Positions 1 to 5,111 of a DNA stretch of 8,813 nucleotides are shown one piece after another. The translations under genes and the position numbers were made by a program. This stretch comes from Microbacteriaceae bacterium. GTDB taxonomy: Bacteria > Actinomycetota > Actinomycetes > Actinomycetales > Microbacteriaceae. The notes beneath the pieces are model-generated. The model did not search any database and was not told the DNA's origin. It saw nothing but the letters and a program-made list of their open reading frames with translations. The stretch spans positions 1-8,813 of the forward strand of contig JAGIAU010000077.1 of the NCBI GenBank assembly GCA_017744755.1. The letters run 5' to 3'. The stretch's first letter is position 1, and every line of letters starts with the position of its first letter.

Positions 1-587
1 GAACCAACCTGCGCATCGTCACCGGGGCGCTGGTCACCGGCATCGCCATCACCGGGCAGCGGGCCACCGGCGTCCACTACCAGGTCGACGGCGCGATCGT
101 CCGGCCGCTGCCGATCCAGGAGGGCGGCATCCCGATCTGGGTCGCGGGCGGCGGCGAGCAGGTGACGCTGAAGATCGCGGCGAAGTACGCGCGGTACACG
201 AACTTCGGCGCGGGCGACATCGACGCGTGGGTGCGCAAGAGCGAGCTGCTCCGGGAGCACTGCGAGGCGGCGGGCACCTCCTTCGACGCGATCACCCGCT
301 CGGCGAACTTCAACGTCTCGATCGCGGCGACCGAGCAGGCGGCGCAGGACGTGTTCGACGACTGGGTGCGGCGGCTCGAGCGCGTCGTCGGCGCCGAGTC
401 GACCGCGCGCTACGTCGGTCAGTTCGGCACGGGGAACCTGATCGGCACGCCGGAGCAGATCGTCGCGTTCCTGCGGGAGCGCGAGGCGGTCGGTCTCGAC
501 TACACGATCGCCTACTTCCCGAACGTCGCGAACGACCGCGCCGGCCAGGAGCTCTTCGAGCGCGAGGTCATCCCAGCGCTCGCGTGA
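1..587 (+). CDS. LLM-class (luciferase-like) flavin/F420-dependent oxidoreductase, C-terminal part; possibly chimeric
   Basis: The reading frame is open from base 3 and ends at TGA 585-587, so the gene starts upstream of the window. From about base 75 the protein reads like the C-terminal half of a bacterial luciferase-fold oxidoreductase: HYQVDGAI, then a PIWVAGGGEQVTLKIAAKYA stretch, ITRSANFNV, and a GTPEQIVAFL helix before the end. In this family these parts complete the TIM barrel and the flavin or F420 site; the substrate cannot be told. The first ~25 residues (bases 3-75) do not fit the helix expected before HYxVDGA. They resemble instead the NLxIVTGALVTxI...GxRATGV strand of GMC-family FAD oxidoreductases, so the gene may be a fusion (see findings). 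An internal ATG at 162 is not taken as the start, because conserved family sequence lies before it. Third positions are almost all G/C, as in the chromosomal core. It lies upstream of, and in the same direction as, the toxin-antitoxin operon. Confidence 0.85.
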   Translation, partial: TNLRIVTGALVTGIAITGQRATGVHYQVDGAIVRPLPIQEGGIPIWVAGGGEQVTLKIAAKYARYTNFGAGDIDAWVRKSELLREHCEAAGTSFDAITRSANFNVSIAATEQAAQDVFDDWVRRLERVVGAESTARYVGQFGTGNLIGTPEQIVAFLREREAVGLDYTIAYFPNVANDRAGQELFEREVIPALA

Positions 588-599
588 GTGCGGTCATTG

Positions 600-619
600 A
601 TGTACATGAATATGTACAT
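600..619. promoter_or_regulatory. YefM/Phd-type operator: paired TGTACA palindromes
   Basis: Two identical 8-bp palindromes ATGTACAT (600-607 and 612-619) are separated by GAAT. The TGTACA cores at 601-606 and 613-618 have centres 12 bp apart. Known operators of YefM-YoeB systems use TGTACA cores with this 12-bp spacing, as I recall. The downstream hexamer coincides with the predicted -35 element, so binding would block RNA polymerase. I infer that the Phd/YefM-like N-terminus of the next gene binds here and autoregulates. The site is AT-rich in a very GC-rich neighbourhood. Confidence 0.7.
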
Positions 620-641
620 TTTTTCGGCACGCGCGTATTGT
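613..641 (+). promoter_or_regulatory. Predicted promoter of the toxin-antitoxin operon (leaderless)
   Basis: A -35 candidate TGTACA (613-618, 4 of 6 to TTGACA) is followed by a 17-bp spacer and a -10 candidate TATTGT (636-641, 4 of 6 to TATAAT). Transcription would start at about the ATG at 649, giving a leaderless mRNA. That fits the absence of a Shine-Dalgarno sequence here; leaderless mRNAs are common in actinobacteria. Confidence 0.5.
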
Positions 642-648
642 CGAGGGC

Positions 649-1113
649 ATGAGCGAGGTCCTCGGGATCGCGGAGGCACGTGAGCGCCTCGCCAGTGCTG
701 TGCGCCGGCTCCGAGACGAGCCGGATGCGCCGCCGCTCCTCATCGGATCCCACCGGCGGCCCACCGCCGCCCTGGTGCGGGCGGATCAGGTCGGCACGGG
801 CCGGATGAGTTCGTGGCCGCCGGGGACCCGTCTCGCGGAGCTCCGGCGGAAGTCCGCGCTGATCGGGCGACTCGCCCGGCTCAGCCGGATCGAGTCGGTC
901 GCGGTGTTCGGCTCGGTCGCCCGCGGAGAGGAACGCGCGAACAGCGACGTCGACCTCCTGGTGATTCCGGAGGCGGGGGCGGGCTATTTCGACCTCGCGC
1001 AGTTCGCGCAGGACATGGAGACCCTGCTCGACACGTCCGTCGACGTGGTCAGCCGTCGAGCACTCGACCCGATCTCCGACGCGGCGATCCTCCGAGAGGC
1101 GATCGAGTTGTGA
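649..1113 (+). CDS. Phd/YefM-like domain fused to MNT nucleotidyltransferase (antitoxin of HEPN/MNT pair)
   Basis: A 154-residue protein with two parts. Residues ~1-48 look like a Phd/YefM antitoxin N-terminus: IAEARERLASAVRRL, then a strand LLIGSHRRPTAALV matching the family's ITRRGKPVAVLV pattern; that fold dimerises and binds DNA. Residues ~60-154 are a minimal nucleotidyltransferase. G88-S89, then ten residues, then D100-V-D102 give the GSX10DXD motif, with a third acidic residue likely at D132 in SVDVV. In MntA-HepT systems this domain transfers AMP to the toxin's active-site tyrosine and silences it. The gene shares a 4-bp GTGA overlap with the HEPN toxin, so the two are coupled. The paired TGTACA operator directly upstream supports a DNA-binding N-terminus. 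Plain MNT antitoxins are shorter (~95-140 residues) and lack this domain. By hand count about 19 of 154 codons end in A/T, far more than in neighbouring metabolic genes, which suggests acquisition by transfer. The nucleotidyltransferase call is firm; the Phd-like call is pattern-based. Confidence 0.88.
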   Translation: MSEVLGIAEARERLASAVRRLRDEPDAPPLLIGSHRRPTAALVRADQVGTGRMSSWPPGTRLAELRRKSALIGRLARLSRIESVAVFGSVARGEERANSDVDLLVIPEAGAGYFDLAQFAQDMETLLDTSVDVVSRRALDPISDAAILREAIEL

Positions 1114-1439
1114 CGGCATCTGCGCGCACCGACCGATGGCTCGCCGACCTGCGCCGCACGCTCGAGTCGGCGGCATCGCTCGCGGCTCGAGGCCGTGCCG
1201 CCTATGATGCGGATGAGGCGCTGCGGCTCGCATTCGAGGCCCTTGTGACCCGAGTCGGCGAGCTTGCGAAGCGGCTCGTCGCCGCGGGGCCGGCGCGCTT
1301 CTCCGACGGCATCTGGTCGCTCGCCGCGAGACAGCGGGACTTCGTCGCGCACCACTACGACCGCATCGACCACGACGCGCTCTGGCTGACGGTCACGAAC
1401 GACTTCCCGCGCCTGGCCGCCGCGGTCGCGCTCGCCTGA
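1110..1439 (+). CDS. hepT: HEPN-domain RNase toxin, HepT type (DUF86-like)
   Basis: A 109-residue, mostly helical protein. The GTG start at 1110 overlaps the antitoxin stop (GTGA), so translation is probably coupled. The HEPN signature is clear: R76-D-F-V-A-H81-H-Y83 matches RX4HXY, where R and H form the RNase site and Y is the residue AMPylated by the partner MNT enzyme in MntA-HepT pairs. The following DRIDHDALWLTVTNDFPRL matches the usual C-terminal helix of HepT proteins. The upstream segment ALRLAFEALVTRVGELAKRL fits the first conserved helices, including the G-E-L-A-K pattern. The likely target is cellular RNA; some family members cut tRNA or mRNA, but the target cannot be read from sequence. 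Length is normal and no key residue is missing, so the toxin is probably active. By hand count about 15 of 109 codons end in A/T, again unlike the flanking genes. Confidence 0.9.
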   Translation: MTASARTDRWLADLRRTLESAASLAARGRAAYDADEALRLAFEALVTRVGELAKRLVAAGPARFSDGIWSLAARQRDFVAHHYDRIDHDALWLTVTNDFPRLAAAVALA

Positions 1440-1461
1440 CCCGCGCGAGCGCGTTCCGCCC

Positions 1462-2916
1462 TCAGTGTCCGGTGAGCGGGCCGACCAGGCGCGCGATCAG
1501 GGAGGGACACCCGGTGAGCGCCTCCTCACGATCGGCGAGATCCATGGCGAGCGTGCCCGCGTTCGTCGCGAGCCAGCGCAGCGGCTCGACCTCCCAGTCG
1601 GGCGAGCGGTGCCCGACCCATGGGAGCGTCGTCAGCTCGCTCGCCGTCCCCGTGACGAGGTCGGCGAGCGTGCGCCCGGCGAGGTTCGTCGTCGAGAGGC
1701 CATCGCCGACGTAGCCGCCGGCGCTCGCGATGCCGGAGACCGGGTCGTAGGCGACGTGCGCGTGCCAGTCGCGCGGGATGCCGAGCGGCCCGCCCCAGGC
1801 GTGCGTCACCGCGAGGTCCGGCAGCTGCGGGAAGAGCTCGCGGAGCGTCGCGGCGAGGTGGCGGAAGACCCGCGGCACCCGGTCGTAGGCGGGGGAGATG
1901 CGTGAGCCGAAGTGGTATGGCGCCCCTCGCCCGCCGAAGGCGAAGCGGTTGTCGGCCGTCCGCTGGCCGTAGACGATGAGATGCCGGTAATCGGCGAAGG
2001 TCTGGCCGTGCGCGATCCCGATCTCGTCCCAGACGGCGTCCGGCAGCGGCTCCGTCGCGATCATCAGGGAGTACATGGGGAGCACGCGCCGGTGGGTCCG
2101 GCGGATCGCGGCCCCGTAGGCCTCCGTCGCGATGACGACGGCGTCGGCGGTGACGGTGCCGCGGTCGGTGAGCACGCTCGGGCGGACTCCTCGGCCCCCT
2201 GCCCGGGCGGAGCGGGTCGAAGGGCCGGGGGCCCAGGACAGCACGTTCGTCCGCTCGTAGAGCTGCACGCCGCGCGCCCCGAGCGCCGCGGCGAGGCCGC
2301 GCACGAGCTTCGCCGGGTGCAGTCGGGCGCAGTCCGGGTCGAACGCCGCCCCCAGGGCCGCGGTCCCGCGCCGCGTGCCGGCCGCGCGGACGCGCTCCGG
2401 CCCCCACAGCTCGAGCGCGTCGACCCCGTAGCCGGCGGCGTCCGCGACGTCCGACCGCGCGGCACGGAGCTGTGCGGCATTCCGCGCGTAGAGGACGGTG
2501 CCGCCCTTCGCATAGTCGAAGTCGGCCCCCGCCGAAGCCCCGGCCCGCGCGACCTCGTCGACCGTGTCGATCATCGCGCGGCGCATGCGGAGCGCGGCGT
2601 CCCGGCCGTGCCGCCGCTCGAGCGCGTTCGCCGACTGGGGGAAGAGCGCGGAGCACCAGCCGCCGTTGCGACCCGAGGCGCCGAAGCCGAGGTGCTCCCG
2701 CTCGAGGACGGCGACGCGGATGCCGGGGTCGCGCTGCAGCAGGTACCACGCGGTCCACAGGCCGGTGAGGCCGCCCCCGACGATCGCGACGTCGACATCG
2801 CGGTCGCCGGGGAGCGGATCGTGCGATGCGCGTTCCCCCGCCGTCGCCGCCCACAGCGACCCGGTCTCCCTCATGCCGTTTTCAGGGACAGCTGCAGGCT
2901 TGAACGCAATACGCAC
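1462..2916 (-). CDS. FAD-dependent amine/amino-acid oxidoreductase (DAO fold, PuuB-like)
   Basis: A 484-residue flavoprotein of the D-amino-acid/glycine oxidase superfamily. VAIVGGGLTGLWTAWYLL (residues ~43-60) is the Rossmann GxGxxG that binds ADP of FAD, and E72 ends the second strand. GFGASGRNGGW (~78-87) is typical of gamma-glutamylputrescine oxidase-like enzymes. GYVGDGLSTTNLAGRTLADL (401-420) is the C-terminal FAD loop. It would oxidise a primary or secondary amine to an aldehyde and ammonia; the cluster suggests a polyamine or its gamma-glutamyl form, but this is inference. The GTG start at 2916 is chosen because AAGGGGG lies 5 bases upstream. An ATG at 2874 (residue 15) is a serious alternative: the 14 extra codons are unusually A/T-ending and family similarity begins after them. 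The start is embedded in a 16-bp inverted repeat. It follows the aminotransferase by 88 bp on the same strand, and its 3' end converges on the toxin gene with only 22 bp between them. Confidence 0.9.
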   Translation of the reverse strand: MRIAFKPAAVPENGMRETGSLWAATAGERASHDPLPGDRDVDVAIVGGGLTGLWTAWYLLQRDPGIRVAVLEREHLGFGASGRNGGWCSALFPQSANALERRHGRDAALRMRRAMIDTVDEVARAGASAGADFDYAKGGTVLYARNAAQLRAARSDVADAAGYGVDALELWGPERVRAAGTRRGTAALGAAFDPDCARLHPAKLVRGLAAALGARGVQLYERTNVLSWAPGPSTRSARAGGRGVRPSVLTDRGTVTADAVVIATEAYGAAIRRTHRRVLPMYSLMIATEPLPDAVWDEIGIAHGQTFADYRHLIVYGQRTADNRFAFGGRGAPYHFGSRISPAYDRVPRVFRHLAATLRELFPQLPDLAVTHAWGGPLGIPRDWHAHVAYDPVSGIASAGGYVGDGLSTTNLAGRTLADLVTGTASELTTLPWVGHRSPDWEVEPLRWLATNAGTLAMDLADREEALTGCPSLIARLVGPLTGH

Positions 2917-2944
2917 TCATACCCCCTTCTGTCCCTGAAAACGG
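2876..2944. repeat. Perfect 16-bp inverted repeat around the oxidoreductase start
   Basis: CCGTTTTCAGGGACAG (2876-2891) and its exact complement CTGTCCCTGAAAACGG (2929-2944) are separated by 37 bases. In the minus-strand mRNA the arms would pair and place the Shine-Dalgarno AAGGGGG and the GTG start (2916) in the loop; the alternative ATG (2874) sits just after the stem. It could be a translational control hairpin, a protein-binding dyad, or the ends of a tiny mobile element. No target-site duplication is visible at its edges. Confidence 0.8.
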
Positions 2945-2972
2945 ATCGAGAACGGATTGAAAACGGATCGAG
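2940..2972. repeat. Three tandem 11-bp repeats upstream of the oxidoreductase
   Basis: AACGGATCGAG (2940-2950), AACGGATTGAA (2951-2961) and AACGGATCGAG (2962-2972) repeat with an exact 11-bp period. A further CGGATCG occurs at 2988-2994. One turn of DNA per unit would place the copies on one face of the helix, as in an array of regulator half-sites. The core AACGGATT recurs at 4996-5003 beside the Lrp-gene promoter, so the Lrp/AsnC regulator of this cluster is the natural candidate. The array fills most of the 88-bp gap after the aminotransferase gene. Confidence 0.65.
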
Positions 2973-3004
2973 ACCGGCGCCGGGACGCGGATCGGGAACG
3001 CAGG

Positions 3005-4429
3005 TCAGAGGTGGTCGAGGGCCTCGGTGAGGACGGCGCGGAGGATGCCCTCGATCTCGTCGAACTCCGCGGGGCCCGAGGTGAGCGGCGGCGCGACCTG
3101 GACGACGGGGTCGCCGCGGTCGTCGGAGCGGCAGTACAGGCCTGCATCCCACAGCGCCTTCGAGAGGAAGCCGCGGAGCAGGCGCTCCGACTCCTCGTCG
3201 TCGAAGGTCTCGCGGGTGTCCCTGTCCTTCACGAGCTCGATGCCGAAGAAGTAGCCGTCGCCGCGGACGTCGCCGACGATCGGCAGGTCCTTCAGCCGCT
3301 CGAGCGTCTGGCGGAAGAGCGGGGAGTGCTCGCGGACATGCGCGTTCGTCTGCTCCTCCTCGTAGATGTCGAGGGCCTCGAGCGCGACCGCGGCGGACAT
3401 CGGGTGCCCGCCGAAGGTGTAGCCGTGCAGGAACGAGGTCGTGCCGGTCTCGAAGGGCTCGTGCAGCTCGTCGCTGATGATCGCGGCGCCGATCGCCGCG
3501 TAGCCGGAGGACATGCCCTTCGCGCACGTGATGATGTCGGGGGCGACGCCGTACTTCGACATGGCGAAGGTGTCGCCGATGCGGCCGAAGCCCGTGATCG
3601 TCTCGTCCGCGACGAAGATGACGTCATGCCGGTCGCAGATCTCCTTGACGCGCTGCAGGTAGCCGGTCGGCGGGGTGAAGCAGCCGCCGCCGTTCTGCAC
3701 GGGCTCGAGGAAGACGGCCGCGACGGTGTCGGGGCCTTCCATGAGGATCGCCTGCTCGATCATGTCGGCGGCCCACATGCCGAAGCGCACCTCCTCGTCG
3801 CCCTTGCCGTTCCAGACGAAGCCGGACTCGTGGCGGCGGTACCAGTTCGTGTTCGGCACCTTGATCGCGCCGGGCACGAGCGGCTCGAAGGGCATCTTGT
3901 AGCCCGGGATGCCGGTGATCGACAGCGCGCCGTGCGGCGTGCCGTGGTAGGCGATGGAGCGCGAGATGACCTTGTGCTTCGTGCCCTTGCCGATGAGCTT
4001 GTAGTACTGCTTCGCGAGCTTGAACGCCGTCTCGACGGCGTCGCCGCCGCCCTGGGTGAAGAACACGCGGTTCAGGTCGCCGGGCGCCATCGCGGCGAGC
4101 CGGTCGGCGAGCTCGATCGCGCGCGGATGGGCGTAGCCCCACACCGGGAAGTAGCCGAGCTCATCGACCTGGCGCGCGGCGGCCTCGCCGAGCCGGCGTC
4201 GGCCGTGACCGAGGTTGACCGTGAAGAGGCCCGAGATGCCGTCGAAGTAGCGCTTGCCCTGCGCATCCCAGATGTAGTGGCCGTCGCCGCGCGTGATGAT
4301 GGGGACGCTCCCCGTGGCGAGCGCCTCCTGGCGGGAGAAGTGCATCCACAGGTGGTCCTTGGCCTTCTGCTGGAGGGCAGCGGCCTCGGCGACGGACGGG
4401 TGGGCGAGGGGTGCGGTTTCGACGGTCAT
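3005..4429 (-). CDS. Class III (PLP-dependent) aminotransferase, probably diamine/omega-amino acid
   Basis: A 474-residue fold-type I aminotransferase of the omega-transaminase group. Visible landmarks: VFFTQGGGDAVETAFKLAK (123-140), where the phosphate of PLP binds; Y161-H162-G163, which stacks on the ring; D275 in VADETITGFGR, which holds the pyridine nitrogen; K304 in CAKGMSSGY, the Schiff-base lysine; and TFGGHPMSAAVALEAL (338-353). Length is normal for the family. It would move the amino group of a diamine, such as putrescine, or an omega-amino acid to pyruvate or 2-oxoglutarate, giving an aldehyde. The neighbours (Lrp regulator, aldehyde dehydrogenase, amine oxidase) match a polyamine-degradation set known in Streptomyces; the exact substrate is not readable. 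The ATG at 4429 is preceded by AGGAG with 7 bases of spacing. It lies 70 bp downstream of the regulator gene on the same strand and may share its transcript. Confidence 0.93.
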   Translation of the reverse strand: MTVETAPLAHPSVAEAAALQQKAKDHLWMHFSRQEALATGSVPIITRGDGHYIWDAQGKRYFDGISGLFTVNLGHGRRRLGEAAARQVDELGYFPVWGYAHPRAIELADRLAAMAPGDLNRVFFTQGGGDAVETAFKLAKQYYKLIGKGTKHKVISRSIAYHGTPHGALSITGIPGYKMPFEPLVPGAIKVPNTNWYRRHESGFVWNGKGDEEVRFGMWAADMIEQAILMEGPDTVAAVFLEPVQNGGGCFTPPTGYLQRVKEICDRHDVIFVADETITGFGRIGDTFAMSKYGVAPDIITCAKGMSSGYAAIGAAIISDELHEPFETGTTSFLHGYTFGGHPMSAAVALEALDIYEEEQTNAHVREHSPLFRQTLERLKDLPIVGDVRGDGYFFGIELVKDRDTRETFDDEESERLLRGFLSKALWDAGLYCRSDDRGDPVVQVAPPLTSGPAEFDEIEGILRAVLTEALDHL

Positions 4430-4499
4430 GGTGATCGCTCCTAGGCGGCTGCTTTCGTATGTCGTGGATGGGTGGTGAGGTCGTGCAGGATCGGGGCGC

Positions 4500-4961
4500 T
4501 CATCGCGTGCCCCAGTCGAAGCGCTGCTTGACGAGGCGGAGGTAGACGAAGGTCTCGGTGCCGAACACGCCGGGCAGCTCCCGGATCTTCTCGTTCAGCA
4601 GGGCGATGAGCGCGTCGTCGTCCTCGACGACGCATTCGGCGAGGATGTCGAAGCTGCCCGCGGTGAGGACGACGTAGTCGACCTCGGGCATCTCGGAGAT
4701 GCGCCGCGCGAGCGCGGTCGTGTCACCGCTCGCGCGGACGCCGATCATCGCCTGGCGGTTGAAGCCGAGCTGGACGGGGTCGGTGACGCCGACGACCTGT
4801 ACGGTGCCGGCCTCGATGAGGCGCTGGACGCGCTGGCGCGCGGCCGCCTCGGAGAGGCCGACGGCCTTCCCGATGTCCGCGTACGACTTCCTGCCGTCCG
4901 CCTGGAGCTGCTCGATGACCGCCTTCGCGGTGTCGTCGAGCGTCGCTGCTTGACGGGCCAT
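4500..4961 (-). CDS. Lrp/AsnC-family transcriptional regulator
   Basis: A 153-residue protein of normal length for the family. Residues ~7-55 form the AsnC-type winged helix-turn-helix (SYADIGKAVGLSEAAARQRVQRLIEAG). Residues ~70-145 form the RAM effector-binding domain, including LTAGSFDILAEC (99-110), the equivalent of the usual TGDYDLLLEV ligand loop. Such proteins assemble into dimers and octamers and respond to amino acids or related small molecules. It sits between the aminotransferase and the divergent aldehyde dehydrogenase, as expected for a local regulator of both. The ATG at 4961 has no Shine-Dalgarno; a predicted promoter places the transcript start near the ATG, so the mRNA is probably leaderless. 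The nearby dyad (4999-5036) is its likely operator. Confidence 0.93.
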   Translation of the reverse strand: MARQAATLDDTAKAVIEQLQADGRKSYADIGKAVGLSEAAARQRVQRLIEAGTVQVVGVTDPVQLGFNRQAMIGVRASGDTTALARRISEMPEVDYVVLTAGSFDILAECVVEDDDALIALLNEKIRELPGVFGTETFVYLRLVKQRFDWGTR

Positions 4962-4967
4962 GCAACG

Positions 4968-4996
4968 ATTCTGACAGCAGAACGCCCTTTCCGCAA
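4968..4996 (-). promoter_or_regulatory. Predicted promoter of the Lrp/AsnC gene
   Basis: Read on the minus strand, TTGCGG (4996-4991) is a weak -35, followed by 17 bases and CAGAAT (4973-4968), 4 of 6 to TATAAT. The start point would lie at or just before the ATG. The -35 is two bases from the dyad arm at 4999, which would allow autoregulation. Confidence 0.4.
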
Positions 4997-4998
4997 AC

Positions 4999-5036
4999 GG
5001 ATTCCGTCGTCAAGCAGGCTGTGAGCGACGGAATCC
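4999..5036. promoter_or_regulatory. Dyad operator candidate between the divergent Lrp and aldehyde dehydrogenase genes
   Basis: GGATTCCGTCG (4999-5009) and its exact complement CGACGGAATCC (5026-5036) form an 11-bp perfect dyad with a 16-bp gap. It sits between the two predicted divergent promoters, 29 bp before the dehydrogenase -10 and beside the regulator -35. An Lrp/AsnC octamer bound here could activate one gene and repress the other. Ligand and binding are not shown by sequence. Confidence 0.6.
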
Positions 5037-5064
5037 ATCGCTGGGAGGGGCGTTCTCCCCTGGC

Positions 5065-5070
5065 TACAAT
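5065..5070 (+). promoter_or_regulatory. Predicted -10 element of the aldehyde dehydrogenase
   Basis: TACAAT is 5 of 6 to TATAAT. No good -35 lies 16-18 bases upstream (CTGGGAG region), which fits a promoter needing an activator bound at the 4999-5036 dyad. A short GGGAG/CTCCC inverted repeat (5043-5047, 5055-5059) lies between them. Confidence 0.45.
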
Positions 5071-5111
5071 GGCCGCAGCGCCACGCAGCGCCCCTTGGAT
5101 CAGGAGGACCC

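Noticed and set aside
162..587. ATG at 162 as the true start of the LLM gene
   Set aside because: Conserved family sequence (HYQVDGA, PIWVAGGGE) lies in frame before it, so the gene starts upstream of the window.
568..1233. 221-residue minus-strand frame across the toxin-antitoxin operon
   Set aside because: Opposite two genes with clear catalytic motifs; its sequence shows no domain.
2882..2920. 12-residue minus-strand frame MSAYCVQACSCP overlapping the oxidoreductase start, resembling a cysteine-rich leader peptide
   Set aside because: The Shine-Dalgarno is only one base from its ATG, too close, and the downstream gene has no link to cysteine or sulfur.
2957..4444. 495-residue open frame on the plus strand opposite the aminotransferase
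   Set aside because: Shadow of the real gene; low-complexity Ala/Val/Asp/Arg composition and no recognisable motifs.
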